In this document: one piece after another, positions 49,189 through 60,246 of the stretch
Layout: each line of letters starts with the position of its first letter
Position numbering within the stretch: the stretch's first letter is position 1
Assembly: GCF_008831285.2 (NCBI RefSeq)
Contig: NC_045140.1
Span: 5,933,528 to 5,997,527, forward strand
Reading direction: 5' to 3'
DNA: 64,000 nucleotides
Origin: Nymphaea colorata
Taxonomy: Eukaryota > Streptophyta > Magnoliopsida > Nymphaeales > Nymphaeaceae
The notes under the pieces: generated by a model
The model's input: the letters and a program-made list of their open reading frames with translations, nothing else
Databases searched by the model: none
What the model was told of the DNA's origin: nothing
Made by a program: the position numbers and the translations under genes

Positions 49189-49718
49189 CGACAAAATCCG
49201 ACAAGAATATATTCGAAGCAAAAGCCTTTGCCAGAATTCTCTGTCGTCTTCTAATCAGTGCACCGAAAGCAGATGTCCTTGTGCTGAGTCATTTTTGTTT
49301 TTTTTTAATCATTGTAGTGACGAATCGTGTAAAGCTTATCTCGTCACTGTTTTCTTTTTAAAAATAGACTAGTGCGTCCTACTGGCGAATTTATTCGCTA
49401 AATTATTGTACTATCACTCGACGTGTATATATTGATACCACCGAGCCCCTTACAAGGCATCGGTCTTTTGAGCATCTTCTTGCCTTGTGCAAACTTCAGT
49501 TTTTCCCTTTGCTGTAAGCAGAGAGAGACGCTAAGTCTTGAGTGAGTGTTCGCCTTTGGAACAATAGGTTTCATTATCCTTTGACAATCCTTCAATGGTA
49601 TTGTGCAACCGCACCTCCTCTTCCTGTTAATCCAAACACCCAATGCCCTGTTTGTTCCCCCTTTACCGTCGCCAGTGTGTTCCCCCTTTACCGATCCCCC
49701 GTTTTTGGTATCAGAGCC
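49189..49718 (+). promoter_or_regulatory. viral intergenic region, block 1
   Basis: About 530 bp between the polyprotein stop and the next start, short for Caulimoviridae. It holds AGTGACGA (49316-49323) and TCGTCACT (49341-49348), a perfect 8-bp inverted repeat with a TGACG motif on each arm. This resembles the as-1 element of caulimovirus promoters bound by TGA-type bZIP factors. A TATATAT box lies at 49426-49432, about 80 bases downstream. The presumed leader has two upstream ATGs (49595 and 49643). No clear polyadenylation signal is seen. Confidence 0.7.
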
Positions 49719-49722
49719 ATGG
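49706..49722 (+). other. tRNA-Met primer binding site overlapping the start codon, block 1
   Basis: TGGTATCAGAGCCATGG is the Caulimoviridae consensus primer site complementary to initiator tRNA-Met. The ATG at 49719 that opens the polyprotein (MASSSTSS) lies within it. Confidence 0.9.
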
Positions 49723-52069
49723 CCTCATCCTCAACCTCGAGTAACCCCCTCAGTTCAACCTCAACCGCTTCATCCTCCACACCCACAAACCTACTCAAAC
49801 AGTTTTTCAGTCCACAGACACCCATTCCAAAGTTACCTCAACCACAAACATCCCAGTTTGTCAAACATTACAATGAATGTTACCCGGAAGATCCCATCCT
49901 TCCCGGACAAAAACCTATGTACAATCAAGTTGTCTATGACAACCTTCAACAAGGTTACGTTCAAGGAGCCCAGTTCTGGAGCCTCAAGGATCACTATCCC
50001 TTCGGAATCGTGCCTGATCGCTCTGTCGACTTCAAATGTGTTGAAGTTGCGCAGATGACTGAAAGTTCACCTTATGCCCCGTGGTGCAAACGCAAAGTTT
50101 TGATTGCCCTGAACAAAGCTATGCTTCCTTCATGGGATGATGCTACCATCCTCGAAGAATGGCGATGACCGTCTTGCAGTATCCAAGATATCATGGGTTG
50201 GGGCGGTTATTTCATGTCTTTGATGGAAAAGGAAAAACAGTTCTTCGGCCTCAAACATATTGTGCCAGACCCAAATGAGGATAACATGTTGGTCCCCATA
50301 TTCTGCACTCTCAGCAAGGTACCACACAGGTTTGGAGAACAGATCCATATAAAAGCTGTTTTTGACGAGCGCATAGATTGGGACCACCTCAGCAGATGGG
50401 CTGATCCTGAGCATGAAATTGAATGTATCGAAGAACATGAACCACACCTGGTTGAACATATAGTTCCAGACAGTGACGATGAGCATGAGTGCAGACATGG
50501 TCATCCAGACCATGATGATGACTCATCATGCAGTCACGCATCCTGTCATCTACCTCAAAAAAATCGTACAAAGAAAATCTTGGTAGATGAATCCAGCTTC
50601 TTATGGAAGGAACCCCGGAGTCAGCATCCACAGATGAAAATGCTAGCTCGAGTGCAATCCGGCAGGCATTCAATTTCTGAAGCCGGACCTTCTACTGAAA
50701 TCTCAGAGATTCATACAGCTCTCATAGAACATGAGATTGAATCCTCTGATGAAAACAAAGAGGTATCTTTCCCAGGTATAAAGAAAAATGATCTCTATTT
50801 ATTACCGGGCAATCTTATGAAAATTCAAAGGTCGGTTAAACAGATAGAAGTTTCACTTTCAATCCAAGGGAAGTGGAATCAGACCTGTTTTTCTTCCCTT
50901 TTTCACTAAGGAAGACGTTCAAGGCTGGGTTACAAAAGGCTACAAGTTTGTCCATCTCGGGCAAATCGATGTTTTGGTAAAACCTCATTTCAAGTATGAG
51001 CTTAACGCTCCATATTTGATTTCTCTCCTTGATGTGCGCCACGTGGATTGGAAACAAGCTCTTATCTGCCAGTTTACCGGAGAACTCTCCAAAGACGGTC
51101 TCTGTTGTGTTCAGCCAAACTTCACGCTGTCACTACAAGATCCTCACCTCCTTCAAGCTTTTGTTCTATGCGTTCAAATTAAAGAGGTAAACCTGGTAGC
51201 CAAATCCATTTATCCTACCATCACTTCCAGATGCACGTTCAACCTCCTGCAAAGCACCCTCACCAGCTTTAGACTGGATTATGGAATCAATTTTCCATTA
51301 TCCATGAACAAGAACATCATGCAAGTAGGAGTCGAAATTTCAAATGAAGGGTATCTACAAGGGTATCCAGCAATTGGAGAATTCTTACAACGCCAAAAGT
51401 ACAAGTTAAGAAAATCTTGGCAGAGCATATTTTCAAAATACCCGAAAAAACATGCTCACAGACAGTCCCAGCTGCAGCTACAGCCCACAAGATCTTTAAG
51501 TTTACCACAGGTACTGCCAACGGTCAGAAGTCTCTCTGAAGAACTTTTATCCCCCAATAGGGATTCGGTAGTAAAAATGATGATGATGACTTCAACATCA
51601 TCACCCAAAACTGAACCGGGTGAAAGCGGCCCCGGTTATGTTACCACTGGAGATTGGCCCCCGAAAATGGCCTACACCACAACTACAGCTGAAGAAATGC
51701 AGAAAGGAACACCAGAGTTCCGTGCAGACGTAAGCTATCTACTTCTGCATTCAGCCCAGTCTCCTAAAACCCAAGATGACAAAACTCGACAGCTAAACTA
51801 CCTCATCCATTGGAGCACATATGCAGAAAAGCATTTCCGACGAATTGAAGAACAGCTCCAAATCGTAGAAGCTAACATGGAAGTTGTCAAGTCCATGATA
51901 AATGGAGAAAGAAAGGAGCTTAAGGCTAAATCAAAGGAAGCCTTAAAAGCTCACTCCCAAAACCTGTTGATTCGAGAAACCAGTTCATATATTCTCGGAA
52001 GTCGGCAAAAACCAATGGCATATAAAGATTTTTATCTTATGCCAAATTTCAAAGATGCTGACATGAAGA
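49719..52069 (+). pseudogene. block 1: N-terminal region, movement protein and coiled-coil segment
   Basis: Opens at the ATG within the primer site. A premature TGA at 50166-50168 stops it after EEWR, where blocks 3 and 4 read through. A one-base gain near 50868 (GGGAAG) shifts frame at the start of the movement protein. The last piece (from 50974) carries the 30K-like region with DVRHVDWKQALICQFTGE and QPNFTLSLQDPHLLQAFVLC, then a charged helical stretch (HFRRIEEQLQIVEANMEVV) compatible with a coiled coil. It ends at the inversion junction. The role in the virus would be cell-to-cell movement and possibly virion association. Confidence 0.85.
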
Positions 52070-53210
52070 CAGAAACCTTTTGTTTGGACACGACAGTTTT
52101 GGCATTTGCGCATTTCCTTCGTGATTTGTTCAAGGGTTGTGCAACTTGCTTCAAATTCTTTAGTTTTTGGGATGTTCTTGTAAATGAGTTCTTCGTCTTG
52201 GAAGATAGCGACTTCAGGGTAATCAACAAAGTTGATTCTCTGTAGTTTTCGGCATAAGGCTTCTTCCCACTTAGTACCTGCAATGAAATTAAAAAATCTC
52301 TAGACACATTGTTAGCAAATAATTGTCGTCTGTGAAGGATCAGATTGTCAAGCACGGATTTGTCAATGGCCCAGAGTAACAGTTCTGGTTCGAGTGAGGT
52401 CCATTTGAGATTGTTGACTATGCAGGTAATCCTTCCTGCTGCGGTATAGTAGAAATCCAAATTTGGATAGCGGCCTTCTGCAGCATCAGCAAAGTCTGGA
52501 TAGAGTTTTCGGACCCTTTGGCAGACCTTCCATCTTTGTTCTGGAGTGTCTACGTGCCAATCTTCCCATTGTCGACCCGTGGATCTCGTCATTTTACATT
52601 CGCGAGTGAGGGCGTCTGGTAGTGAATGATGTGTTCCTTTTACCAGATCGATTGTAAATTTATACCGAGACAATAAAAATTGCCACCATGCAAACCTTTG
52701 AAGCTTTGGACTGCTCGTAATTTTTCTTTTGAGCAGTACTGAAAGATTCTGAGAATCTGTTCTCAGTATAAATTTCTCACCAATTAAGTAAGGGTGAAAC
52801 TTTTCCAACCCTCGGATTGCTGCCAGAATTTCTTTCTCTGCAGGCCAATAATTAATTTCATTAGATTTAAACTGCCCGCTAGTATAGAAACATACCTTTT
52901 CACTGTTGCCTTCTTTCTTTAGGAGAACTGCTGCCCATGTATCATTTGAAGCATCTGTGGAGAGGACAAATGGTCCAACAAAAGCGGGCTCAAGTTCTGG
53001 CAATTTCTTGCATTCTTCTTTTAATAAGAGTACGGCTTCAGTAGCCGCTTTGTTCCATTCATAGGGCTCGTGATGCATGACCTTCCGGATTGCCTGAGTT
53101 TTTTGAGAGAGATTTTGTATGTAGTGTCCTACATAGTTAAGGCATCCGAGGAACCTTTGGCATTGTAGTTTGTCCTTGAGCTGATTTGGGAATTGCTCGA
53201 TCTTTTTCAG
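52063..53210 (-). pseudogene. endogenous pararetrovirus block 2: RT end and RNase H, inverted
   Basis: A 1.15-kb piece on the minus strand, open from about 53210 to 52300. It carries the RT thumb (HHEPYEWNKAATEAVLLL) and all RNase H blocks (LSTDASNDTWAAVL, LRTDSQNLSVLLKR, HHSLPDALTREC). A run of only six A (T6 in viral sense) near 52290 shifts the C-terminal frame. It is bounded by ATGAAGA (52063-52069) and by CAG (53208-53210), short words shared with the adjacent blocks. Confidence 0.9.
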
Positions 53211-53358
53211 TGTGACGGTTGATATAAAGTGGCCCTTACCCAACAAAGAAGTCTTAATACAAAGAGCGGCTCATAAACTATATTCCTCTAAACAGTGTGA
53301 CGGTTGATATAAAGTGGCCCTTACCCAACAAAGAAGTCTTAATACAAAGAGCGGCTCA
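53208..53358 (+). repeat. 66-bp duplication at the start of block 3
   Basis: 53208-53273 (CAGTGTGACGG...GCGGCTCA) is repeated at 53293-53358. The 19 bases between them continue the viral sequence upstream of the second copy. Each edge falls on a 3-base word (CAG, TCA) common to both joined sequences. Confidence 0.9.
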
Positions 53359-54967
53359 GGGAAAATTTTTTTCTAAATTTGACTGCAAGCCAGGATACCA
53401 CCAGATCAAGATCGCCGAAGAGGACATACACAAAACGGCGTTCTATACTCCCAATGGCCTGTACGAATGGCTGGTCATGCCATTTGGTCTGAAAAATGCT
53501 CCATCTCAGTTCCAGCGGAGAATGGATGAAATCTTCAAGGGCTATGATTTTATCATCAACTATATTGATGATTTTTGATAATTTCAGACACTGTTGATGA
53601 GCACTTACAGCACCTTACAACCTTTGCAGCATTATGTGAGAAGCATGGTATTGGGCAATCCAAAAGTGACGAAAAATTTCAGCTAGCCAAACGAGAAATT
53701 GAGTTTTTAGGTATTAAACTCAAAGAAGGAAAGATAATCATGCAAGATCATGTGCTGAAAAAGATCGAGCAATTCCCAAATCAGCTCGAGGACAAACTAC
53801 AATGCCAAAGGTTCCTCGAATGCCTTAACTATGTAGGAAACTACATACAAAATCTCTCTCAAAAAACTCAGGCAATCCGGAAGGTCATGCATCACGAGCC
53901 CTATGAATGGAAGAAAGCGGCTACTGAAGCCGTACTCTTATTAAAAGAAGAATGCCAGAAATTGCCAGAACTTGAGCCCGCTTTTCTTGGACCATTTGTC
54001 CTCTCCACAGATGCTTCAAATGATACATGGGCAGCAGTTCTCCTAAAGAAAGAAGGCAACAGTGAAAAGGTATGTTTCTATACCAGCGAGCAGTTTAAAT
54101 CTAATGAAATTAATTATTGGCCTGCAGAGAAAGAAATTCTGGCAGCAATCCGTGGGTTGGAAAAGTTTCACCCTTACTTAATTGGTGAGAAATTTATACT
54201 GAGAACAGATTCTCAGAATCTGTCAGTACTGCTCAAAAGAAAAATTACGAGCAGTCCAAAGCTTCAAAGGTTTGCATGGTGGCAATTTTTATTGTCTCAG
54301 TATAAGTTTACAATCGATCTGGTAAAAGGAACACATCATTCACTACCAGACGCCCTCACTCGCGAATGTAAAATGATGAAATCCACGGGTCGACAATGGG
54401 AAGATTGGCACGTAGACAATCCAAAACAAAGATGGAAGGTCTGCCAAAGGGTCCGAAAACTCTATCCAGACTTTGCTGATGCTGCAGAAGGCCGCTATCC
54501 AAATTTGGATTTCTACTATACCGTAGCAGGAAGGGTCACCTGCATAGTCAACAATCTCAAATGGACCTCACTCGAACCAGAACTATTACTCTGGGCCATT
54601 GACAAATCCGTGCTTGACAATCTGATCCTTCACAGACGACAATTATTTGCTAACAATGTGTCTAGAGATTTTTTTTAATTTCATTGCAGGTACTAAGTGG
54701 GAAGAAGCCTTATGCCGAAAACTGCAGAGAATCAACTTTGTTGATTACCCTGAAGTCGCTATCTTCCAAGACGAGGAACTCATTTACAAGAACATCCCAA
54801 AAACTAAAGAATTTGAAGCAAGTTGCACAACCCTTGAACAAATCACGAAGGAAATGCGCAAATGCCAAAACTGCCGTGTCCAAACAAAAGGTTTCTGTCT
54901 TCATCACGAATGGGCAGTAAGAAGAATATTGGAATCTGAGGCAGAAAGCAGCGAGACAAAAGAATGA
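53293..54967 (+). pseudogene. block 3: reverse transcriptase and RNase H
   Basis: RT with SKFDCKPGYHQIKI and MPFGLKNAPSQF. The frame is lost exactly at NYIDDF (53578), where a T run is one base shorter than in block 1. The following frame (53575-54678) covers the thumb and RNase H with LSTDASNDTWAAVL and LRTDSQNL. A run of eight T near 54669 separates the last 100 codons, ending at 54967. Inactive. Confidence 0.9.
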
Positions 54968-55497
54968 CGACAAAATCCGACAAGAATATATTTGAAGCAA
55001 AAGCCTTTGCCAGAATTCTCTGTCGTCTTCTAATCAGTGCACCGAAAGCAGATGTCCTTGTGCTGAGTCATTTTTGTTTTTTTTTAATCATTGTAGTGAC
55101 GAATCTTGTAAAGCTTATCTCGTCACTGTTTTCTTTTTAAAAGTAGACTAGTGCGTCCTACTGGCGAATTTATTCGCTAAATTATTGTACTATCACTCGA
55201 CGTGTATATATTGATACCACCGAGCCCCTTACAAGGCATCGGTCTTTTGAGCATCTTCTTGCCTTGTGCAAACTTCAGTTTTTCCCTTTGCTGTAAGCAG
55301 AGAGAGACGCTAAGTCTTGAGTGAGTGTTCGCCTTTGCAACATTGGGTTTCATTGTCCTTTCGCAATCCTTCAGTGGTATTGTGCAACCGCGCCTCCTCT
55401 TCCTGTTAATCCAAACACCCAACGCCCTGTTTGTTCCCCCTTTACCGTCGCCAGTCTGTTCCCACTTTACCGATCCCCCGTTTTTGGTATCAGAGCC
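54968..55497 (+). promoter_or_regulatory. viral intergenic region, block 3
   Basis: Second copy of the region at 49189-49718. The TGACG inverted repeat is at 55095-55102 and 55120-55127 and the TATATAT box at 55205-55211. Unlike block 1, neither leader ATG is present (GTG and ACG at those places), so the first ATG after the TATA box is the polyprotein start at 55498. Confidence 0.7.
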
Positions 55498-55501
55498 ATG
55501 G
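55485..55501 (+). other. tRNA-Met primer binding site, block 3
   Basis: TGGTATCAGAGCCATGG, identical to block 1, again overlapping the polyprotein ATG (55498-55500). Confidence 0.9.
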
Positions 55502-57835
55502 CCTCATCCTCAACCTCGAGTAACCCCCTCAGTTCAACCTCAACCGCTTCATCCTCCACACACACAAACCTACTCAAACAGTTTTTCAGTCCACAGACAC
55601 CCATTCCAAAGTTACCTCAACCACAAACATCCCAGTTTGTCAAACATTACAATGAATGTTACCCGGAAGATCCCATCCTTCCCGGACAAAAACCTATGTA
55701 CAATCAAGTTGTCTATGACAACCTTCAACAAGGTTACGTTCAAGGAGCCCAGTTCTGGAGCCTCAAGGATCACTATCCCTCCGGAATCGTGCCTGATCGC
55801 TCTATCGACTTCAAATGTGTTGAAGTTGCGCAGATGACTGAAAGTTCACCTTATGCCCTGTGGTGCAAACGCAAAGTTTTTATTGCCCTGAACAAAGCTA
55901 TGCTTCCTTCATGGGATGATGCTACCATCCTCGAAGAATGGCGAGGACCGTCTTGCAGTATCCAAGATATCACGGGTTGGGGTGGTTATTTCATGTCTTT
56001 GATGGAAAAGGAAAAACAGTTCTTCGGCCTCAAACATATTGTGCTAGACCCAAATGAGGATAACATGTTTGTCCCCATATTCTGCACTCTCAGCAAGGTA
56101 CCACACAGGTTTGGAGAACAGATCCATATAAAAGCTGTTTTTGACGAGCGCATAGATTGGGACCACCTCAGCAGATGGGCTGATCCTGAGCATGAAATTG
56201 AATGTATCGAAGAACATGAACCACACCTGGTTGAACATATAGTTCCAGACAGTGACGATGAGCATGAGTGCAGACATGGTCATCCAGACCATGATGATGA
56301 CTCATCATGCAGTCACGCATCCTGTCATCTACCTCAAAAAATTCGTACAAAGAAAATCTTGGTAGATGAATCCAGCTTCTTGTGGAAGGAACCCCGGAGT
56401 CAGCATCCACAGATGAAAATGCTAGCTCGAGTGCAATCCGGCAGGCATTCAATTTCTGAAGCCGGACCTTCTACTGAAATCTCAGAGATTCATACAGCTC
56501 TCATAGAACATGAGATTGAATCCCCTGATGAAAACAAAGAGGTATCTTTCCCAGGTATAAAGAAAAATGATCTCTATTTATTACCGGGCAATCTTATGAA
56601 AATTCAAAGGTCGGTTAAACAGACAGAAGTTTCACTTTCAATCCAAGGAAGTGGAATCAGACCTGCTTTTCTTCCCTTTTTCACTAAGGAAGACGTTCAA
56701 GGCTGGGTTACAAAAGGCTACAAGTTTGTCCATCTCGGGCAAATCGATGTTTTGGTAAAACCTCATTTCAAGTATGAGCTTAACGCTCCAAATTTGATTT
56801 CTCTCCTTGATGTGCGCCACGTGGATTGGAAGCAAGCTCTTATCTGCCAGTTTACCGGAGAACTCTCCAAAGACGGTCTCTGTTGTGTTCAGCCAAACTT
56901 CACGCTGTCACTACAAGATCCTCACCTCCTTCAAGCTTTTGTTCTATGCGTTCAAATTAAAGAGGTAAACCTGGTAGCCAAATCCATTTATGCTACCATC
57001 ACTTCCAGATGCACGTTCAACCTCCTGCAAAGCACCCTCACCAGCTTTAGACTGGATTATGAAATCAATTTTCCATTATCCATGAACAAGAACATCATGC
57101 AAGTAGGAGTCGAAATTTCAAATGAAGGGTATCTACAAGGGTATCCAGCAATTGGAGAATTCTTACAACGCAAAAAGTACAAGGAAAGAAAATCTTGGCA
57201 GAGCATATTTTCAAAATACCCAAAAAAACATGCTCACAGACAGTCCCAGCTGCAGCTACAGCCCACAAGATCTTTAAGTTTACCACAGGTACTGCCAACG
57301 GTCAGAAGTCTCTCTGAAGAACTTTTATCCCCCAATAGGGATTCGGCAGTAAAAATGATGATGATGACATCAACATCATCACCCAAAACTGAACCAGGTG
57401 AAAGTGGCCCCGGTTATGTTACCACTGGAGATTGGCCTACACCACAACTACAGCTGAAGAAATGCAGAAAGGAACACTAGAGTTTCGTGCATACGTAAGC
57501 TATCTACTTCTGCATTCAGCCCAGTCTCCTAAAACCCAAGATGACAAAACTCGACAGCTAAACTACCTCATCCATTGGAGCACATATGCAGAAAAGCATT
57601 TCCGACGAATTGAAGAACAGCTTCCAAATCGTAGAAGCTAACATGGAAGTTGTCAAGTCCATGATAAATGGAGAAAGAAAGGAGGTTAAGGCTAAATCAA
57701 AGGAAGCCTTCAAAGCTCACTCCCAAAACCTGTCGATTCGAGAAACCAGTTCATATATTCTCGGAAGTCGGCAAAAACCAGTGGCATATAAAGATTTTTA
57801 TCTTATGCCAAATTTCAAAGATGCTGACATGAAGA
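55498..57835 (+). pseudogene. block 3: N-terminal region and movement protein, longest uninterrupted copy
   Basis: Open for about 660 codons from the primer-site ATG to 57480. Residues 1-230 form an unrecognised domain with KHYNECYPEDPILPGQ and an ITGWGGYFMSLMEKEKQFF segment. Residues ~236-278 are rich in His, Asp, Glu and Cys. The movement protein (30K-like) spans about residues 347-590. A 13-base deletion near 57435, between GGCC repeats, shifts the frame, and a one-base gain near 57621 shifts it again in the coiled-coil segment. The C-terminal part then runs into the inverted neighbour. Confidence 0.88.
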
Positions 57836-57837
57836 CA

Positions 57838-60246
57838 GAAACCTTTTGTTTGGACACGGCAGTTTTGGCATTTGCGCATTTCCTTCGTGATTTGTTCAAG
57901 GGTTGTGCAACTTGCTTCAAATTCTTTAGTTTTTGGGATGTTCTTGTAAATGAGTTCTTCGTCTTGGAAGATAGCGACTTCAGGGTAATCAACAAAGTTG
58001 ATTCTCTGCAGTTTTCGGCATAAGGCTTCTTCCCACTTAGTACCTGCAATGAAATTAAAAAAATCTCTAGACACATTGTTAGCAAATAATTGTCGTCTGT
58101 GAAGGATCAGATTGTCAAGCACGGATTTGTCAATGGCCCAGAGTAACAGTTCTGGTTCGAGTGAGGTCCATTTGAGATTGTTGACTATGCAGGTAATCCT
58201 TCCTGCTGCGGTATAGTAGAAATCCAAATTTGGATAGCGGCCTTCTGCAGCATCAGCAAAGTCTGGATAGAGTTTTCGGACCCTTTGGCAGACCTTCCAT
58301 CTTTGTTCTGGAGTGTCTACGTGCCAATCTTCCCACTGTCGACCCGTGGATCTCATCATTTTACATTCGCGAGTGAGGGCGTCTGGTAGTGAATGATGTG
58401 TTCCTTTTACCAGATCGATTGTAAATTTATACCGAGACAATAAAAATTGCCACCATGCAAACCTTTGAAGCTTTGGACTGCTCGTAATTTTTCTTTTGAG
58501 CAGTACTGACAGATTCTGAGAATCTGTTCTCAGTATAAATTTCTCACCAATTAAGTAAGGGTGAAACTTTTCCAACCCTCGGATTGCTGCCAGAATTTCT
58601 TTCTCTGCAGGCCAATAATTAATTTCATTAGATTTAAACTGCCCGCTGGTATAGAAACATACCTTTTCATTGTTGCCTTCTTTCTTTAGGAGAACTGCTG
58701 CCCATGTATCATTTGAAGCATCTGTGGAGAGGACAAATGGTCCAACAAAAGCGGGCTCAAGTTCAGGCAATTTCTGGCATTCTTCTTTTAATAAGAGTAC
58801 GGCTTCAGTAGCCGCTTTGTTCCATTCATAGGGCTCGTGATGCATGACCTTCCGGATTGCCTGAGTTTTTTGAGAGAGATTTTGTATGTAGTTTCCTACA
58901 TAGTTAAGGCATCCGAGGAACCTTTGGCATTGTAGTTTGTTCTCGAGCTGATTTGGGAATTGCTCGATCTTTTTCAGCACATGATCCTGCATGATTATCT
59001 TTCGTTCTTTGAGTTTAATACCTAAAAACTCAATTTCTCGTTTGGCTAGCTGAAATTTTTCGTCACTTTTGGATAGCCCAATACCATGCTTCTCACATAA
59101 TGCTGCAAAGGTTGTAAGGTGCTGTAAGTGCTCATCAACAGTCTCTGAAATTATCAAAAAATCATCAATATAGTTGATGATAAAATCATAGCCCTTGAAG
59201 ATTTCATCCATTCTCTGCTGGAACTGAGATGAAGCATTTTTAAGACCAAATGGCATGACCAGCCATTCGTACAGGCCATTGGGAGTATAGAACGCCGTTT
59301 TGTGTATGTCCTCTTCGGCGATCTTGATCTGGTGGTATCCTGACTTGCAGTCAAATTTAGAAAAAAATTTTCCCTGAGCCGCTCTTTGTATTAAGACTTC
59401 TTTGTTGGGTAAGGGCCACTTTATATCAACCGTCACACTGTTTAGAGGAATATAGTTTATGACCATTCTTGCTTTTCCTCTTTTGATCTCAGCATGGTTT
59501 CGAACTATGAAGCTTGCGCTTGCATAGTGAGATTCAGATTTCCGAATAAGGCCCTTTTCTTCTAGTTCCTGTATCTGAACTAGTATCTCTTTTCTGTCTA
59601 GTTCAGAGCCTACGATGGGTCTGCTTTGTACAGGAATATTGTGCACAGTTGGTATATGTGCGGTGGGGGAGTCTTTGGCCCAAAATTGTAAAGGATGCTC
59701 CAAACAACAGGACTTTAAGTTTTCTACCACTTGTTTGAATTCAGGTAGACAGTCTATTCTTTGTCCTGGTAGCAAATTTATTGCCTTAATGGCTTTGATC
59801 CTTTCTACTTCTTCTTCAAAGTCAAGCTCTTGCTTCATGATTTGAAGCAAAGTCATGTTGTGTTTTCTGTCATCTTTCTTTCCTTTTTTGTTCTGCATTC
59901 TTTTGAAAGAGGCAGACAGTCTCGGAACAACTTGTTGTTCTTTTCCGATTCTAAACACAATGCAGTCTTTGCAAATTGTGTAGGGTCCTATTTCATCCAG
60001 AGTAACTGACCCTAAACCAATATCATGTCCGGTGTCATCAATCTGTACAAAATTTGTACTGATCGGTTTTTCCCCTATTTTGACCTTGACATTTAACGCA
60101 AAATTGTGAAGCCTTCGTTCACCATTCATGGTTTCGACTCTGGTTCCTTCTGGATAATATAGCCAATTGCTAATTATCTCCTTTTTGCAAAAATTCATGT
60201 TGGCAACAGTGTCGATGAAAGCTTGTCCTTTTTTTCCATTTACCAT
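57838..60246 (-). pseudogene. block 4: protease (catalytic triad altered), RT and RNase H
   Basis: An 800-codon frame containing protease, RT and RNase H in one piece, without the breaks seen in blocks 1 and 3. Protease catalytic triad reads FIDTVANMN near 60215, Val replacing the Gly of DTG, so the protease should be dead. RT has VDIKWPLPNKEVL (residue ~270) and NYIDDFLIIS (YIDD ~357). RNase H has LSTDASNDTW (~505). The T run before NFIAGTKWEE is seven long here, keeping the frame open. The last ~24 codons come from the inverted neighbour. Confidence 0.92.

Larger units (their letters stand above)
45587..52069 (+). mobile_element. endogenous pararetrovirus block 1 (Caulimoviridae-like)
   Basis: A permuted near-full viral genome on the + strand. 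It runs from within the capsid region, through protease, RT and RNase H, across the intergenic region, then the N-terminal region and movement protein, up to just before the capsid start. It abuts the satellite at a 6-base overlap (GTTTCA, 45581-45586) and inverts into block 2 at ATGAAGA (52063-52069). There is no integrase and no LTR, as expected for Caulimoviridae (petuvirus/florendovirus-like gene order, genus not decidable). It carries several frame breaks. Confidence 0.92.
53211..57835 (+). mobile_element. endogenous pararetrovirus block 3
   Basis: A + strand block running from RT through RNase H, intergenic region, N-terminal region and movement protein up to just before the capsid. It ends at the same ATGAAGA junction as block 1 (57829-57835). 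It starts with a 66-bp tandem duplication. It lacks capsid and protease. Confidence 0.92.

Noticed and set aside
50389-50673. Antisense frames over the His/Asp-rich region in blocks 1, 3 and 4
   Set aside because: They are conserved only because the sense strand is conserved; no start context or domain.
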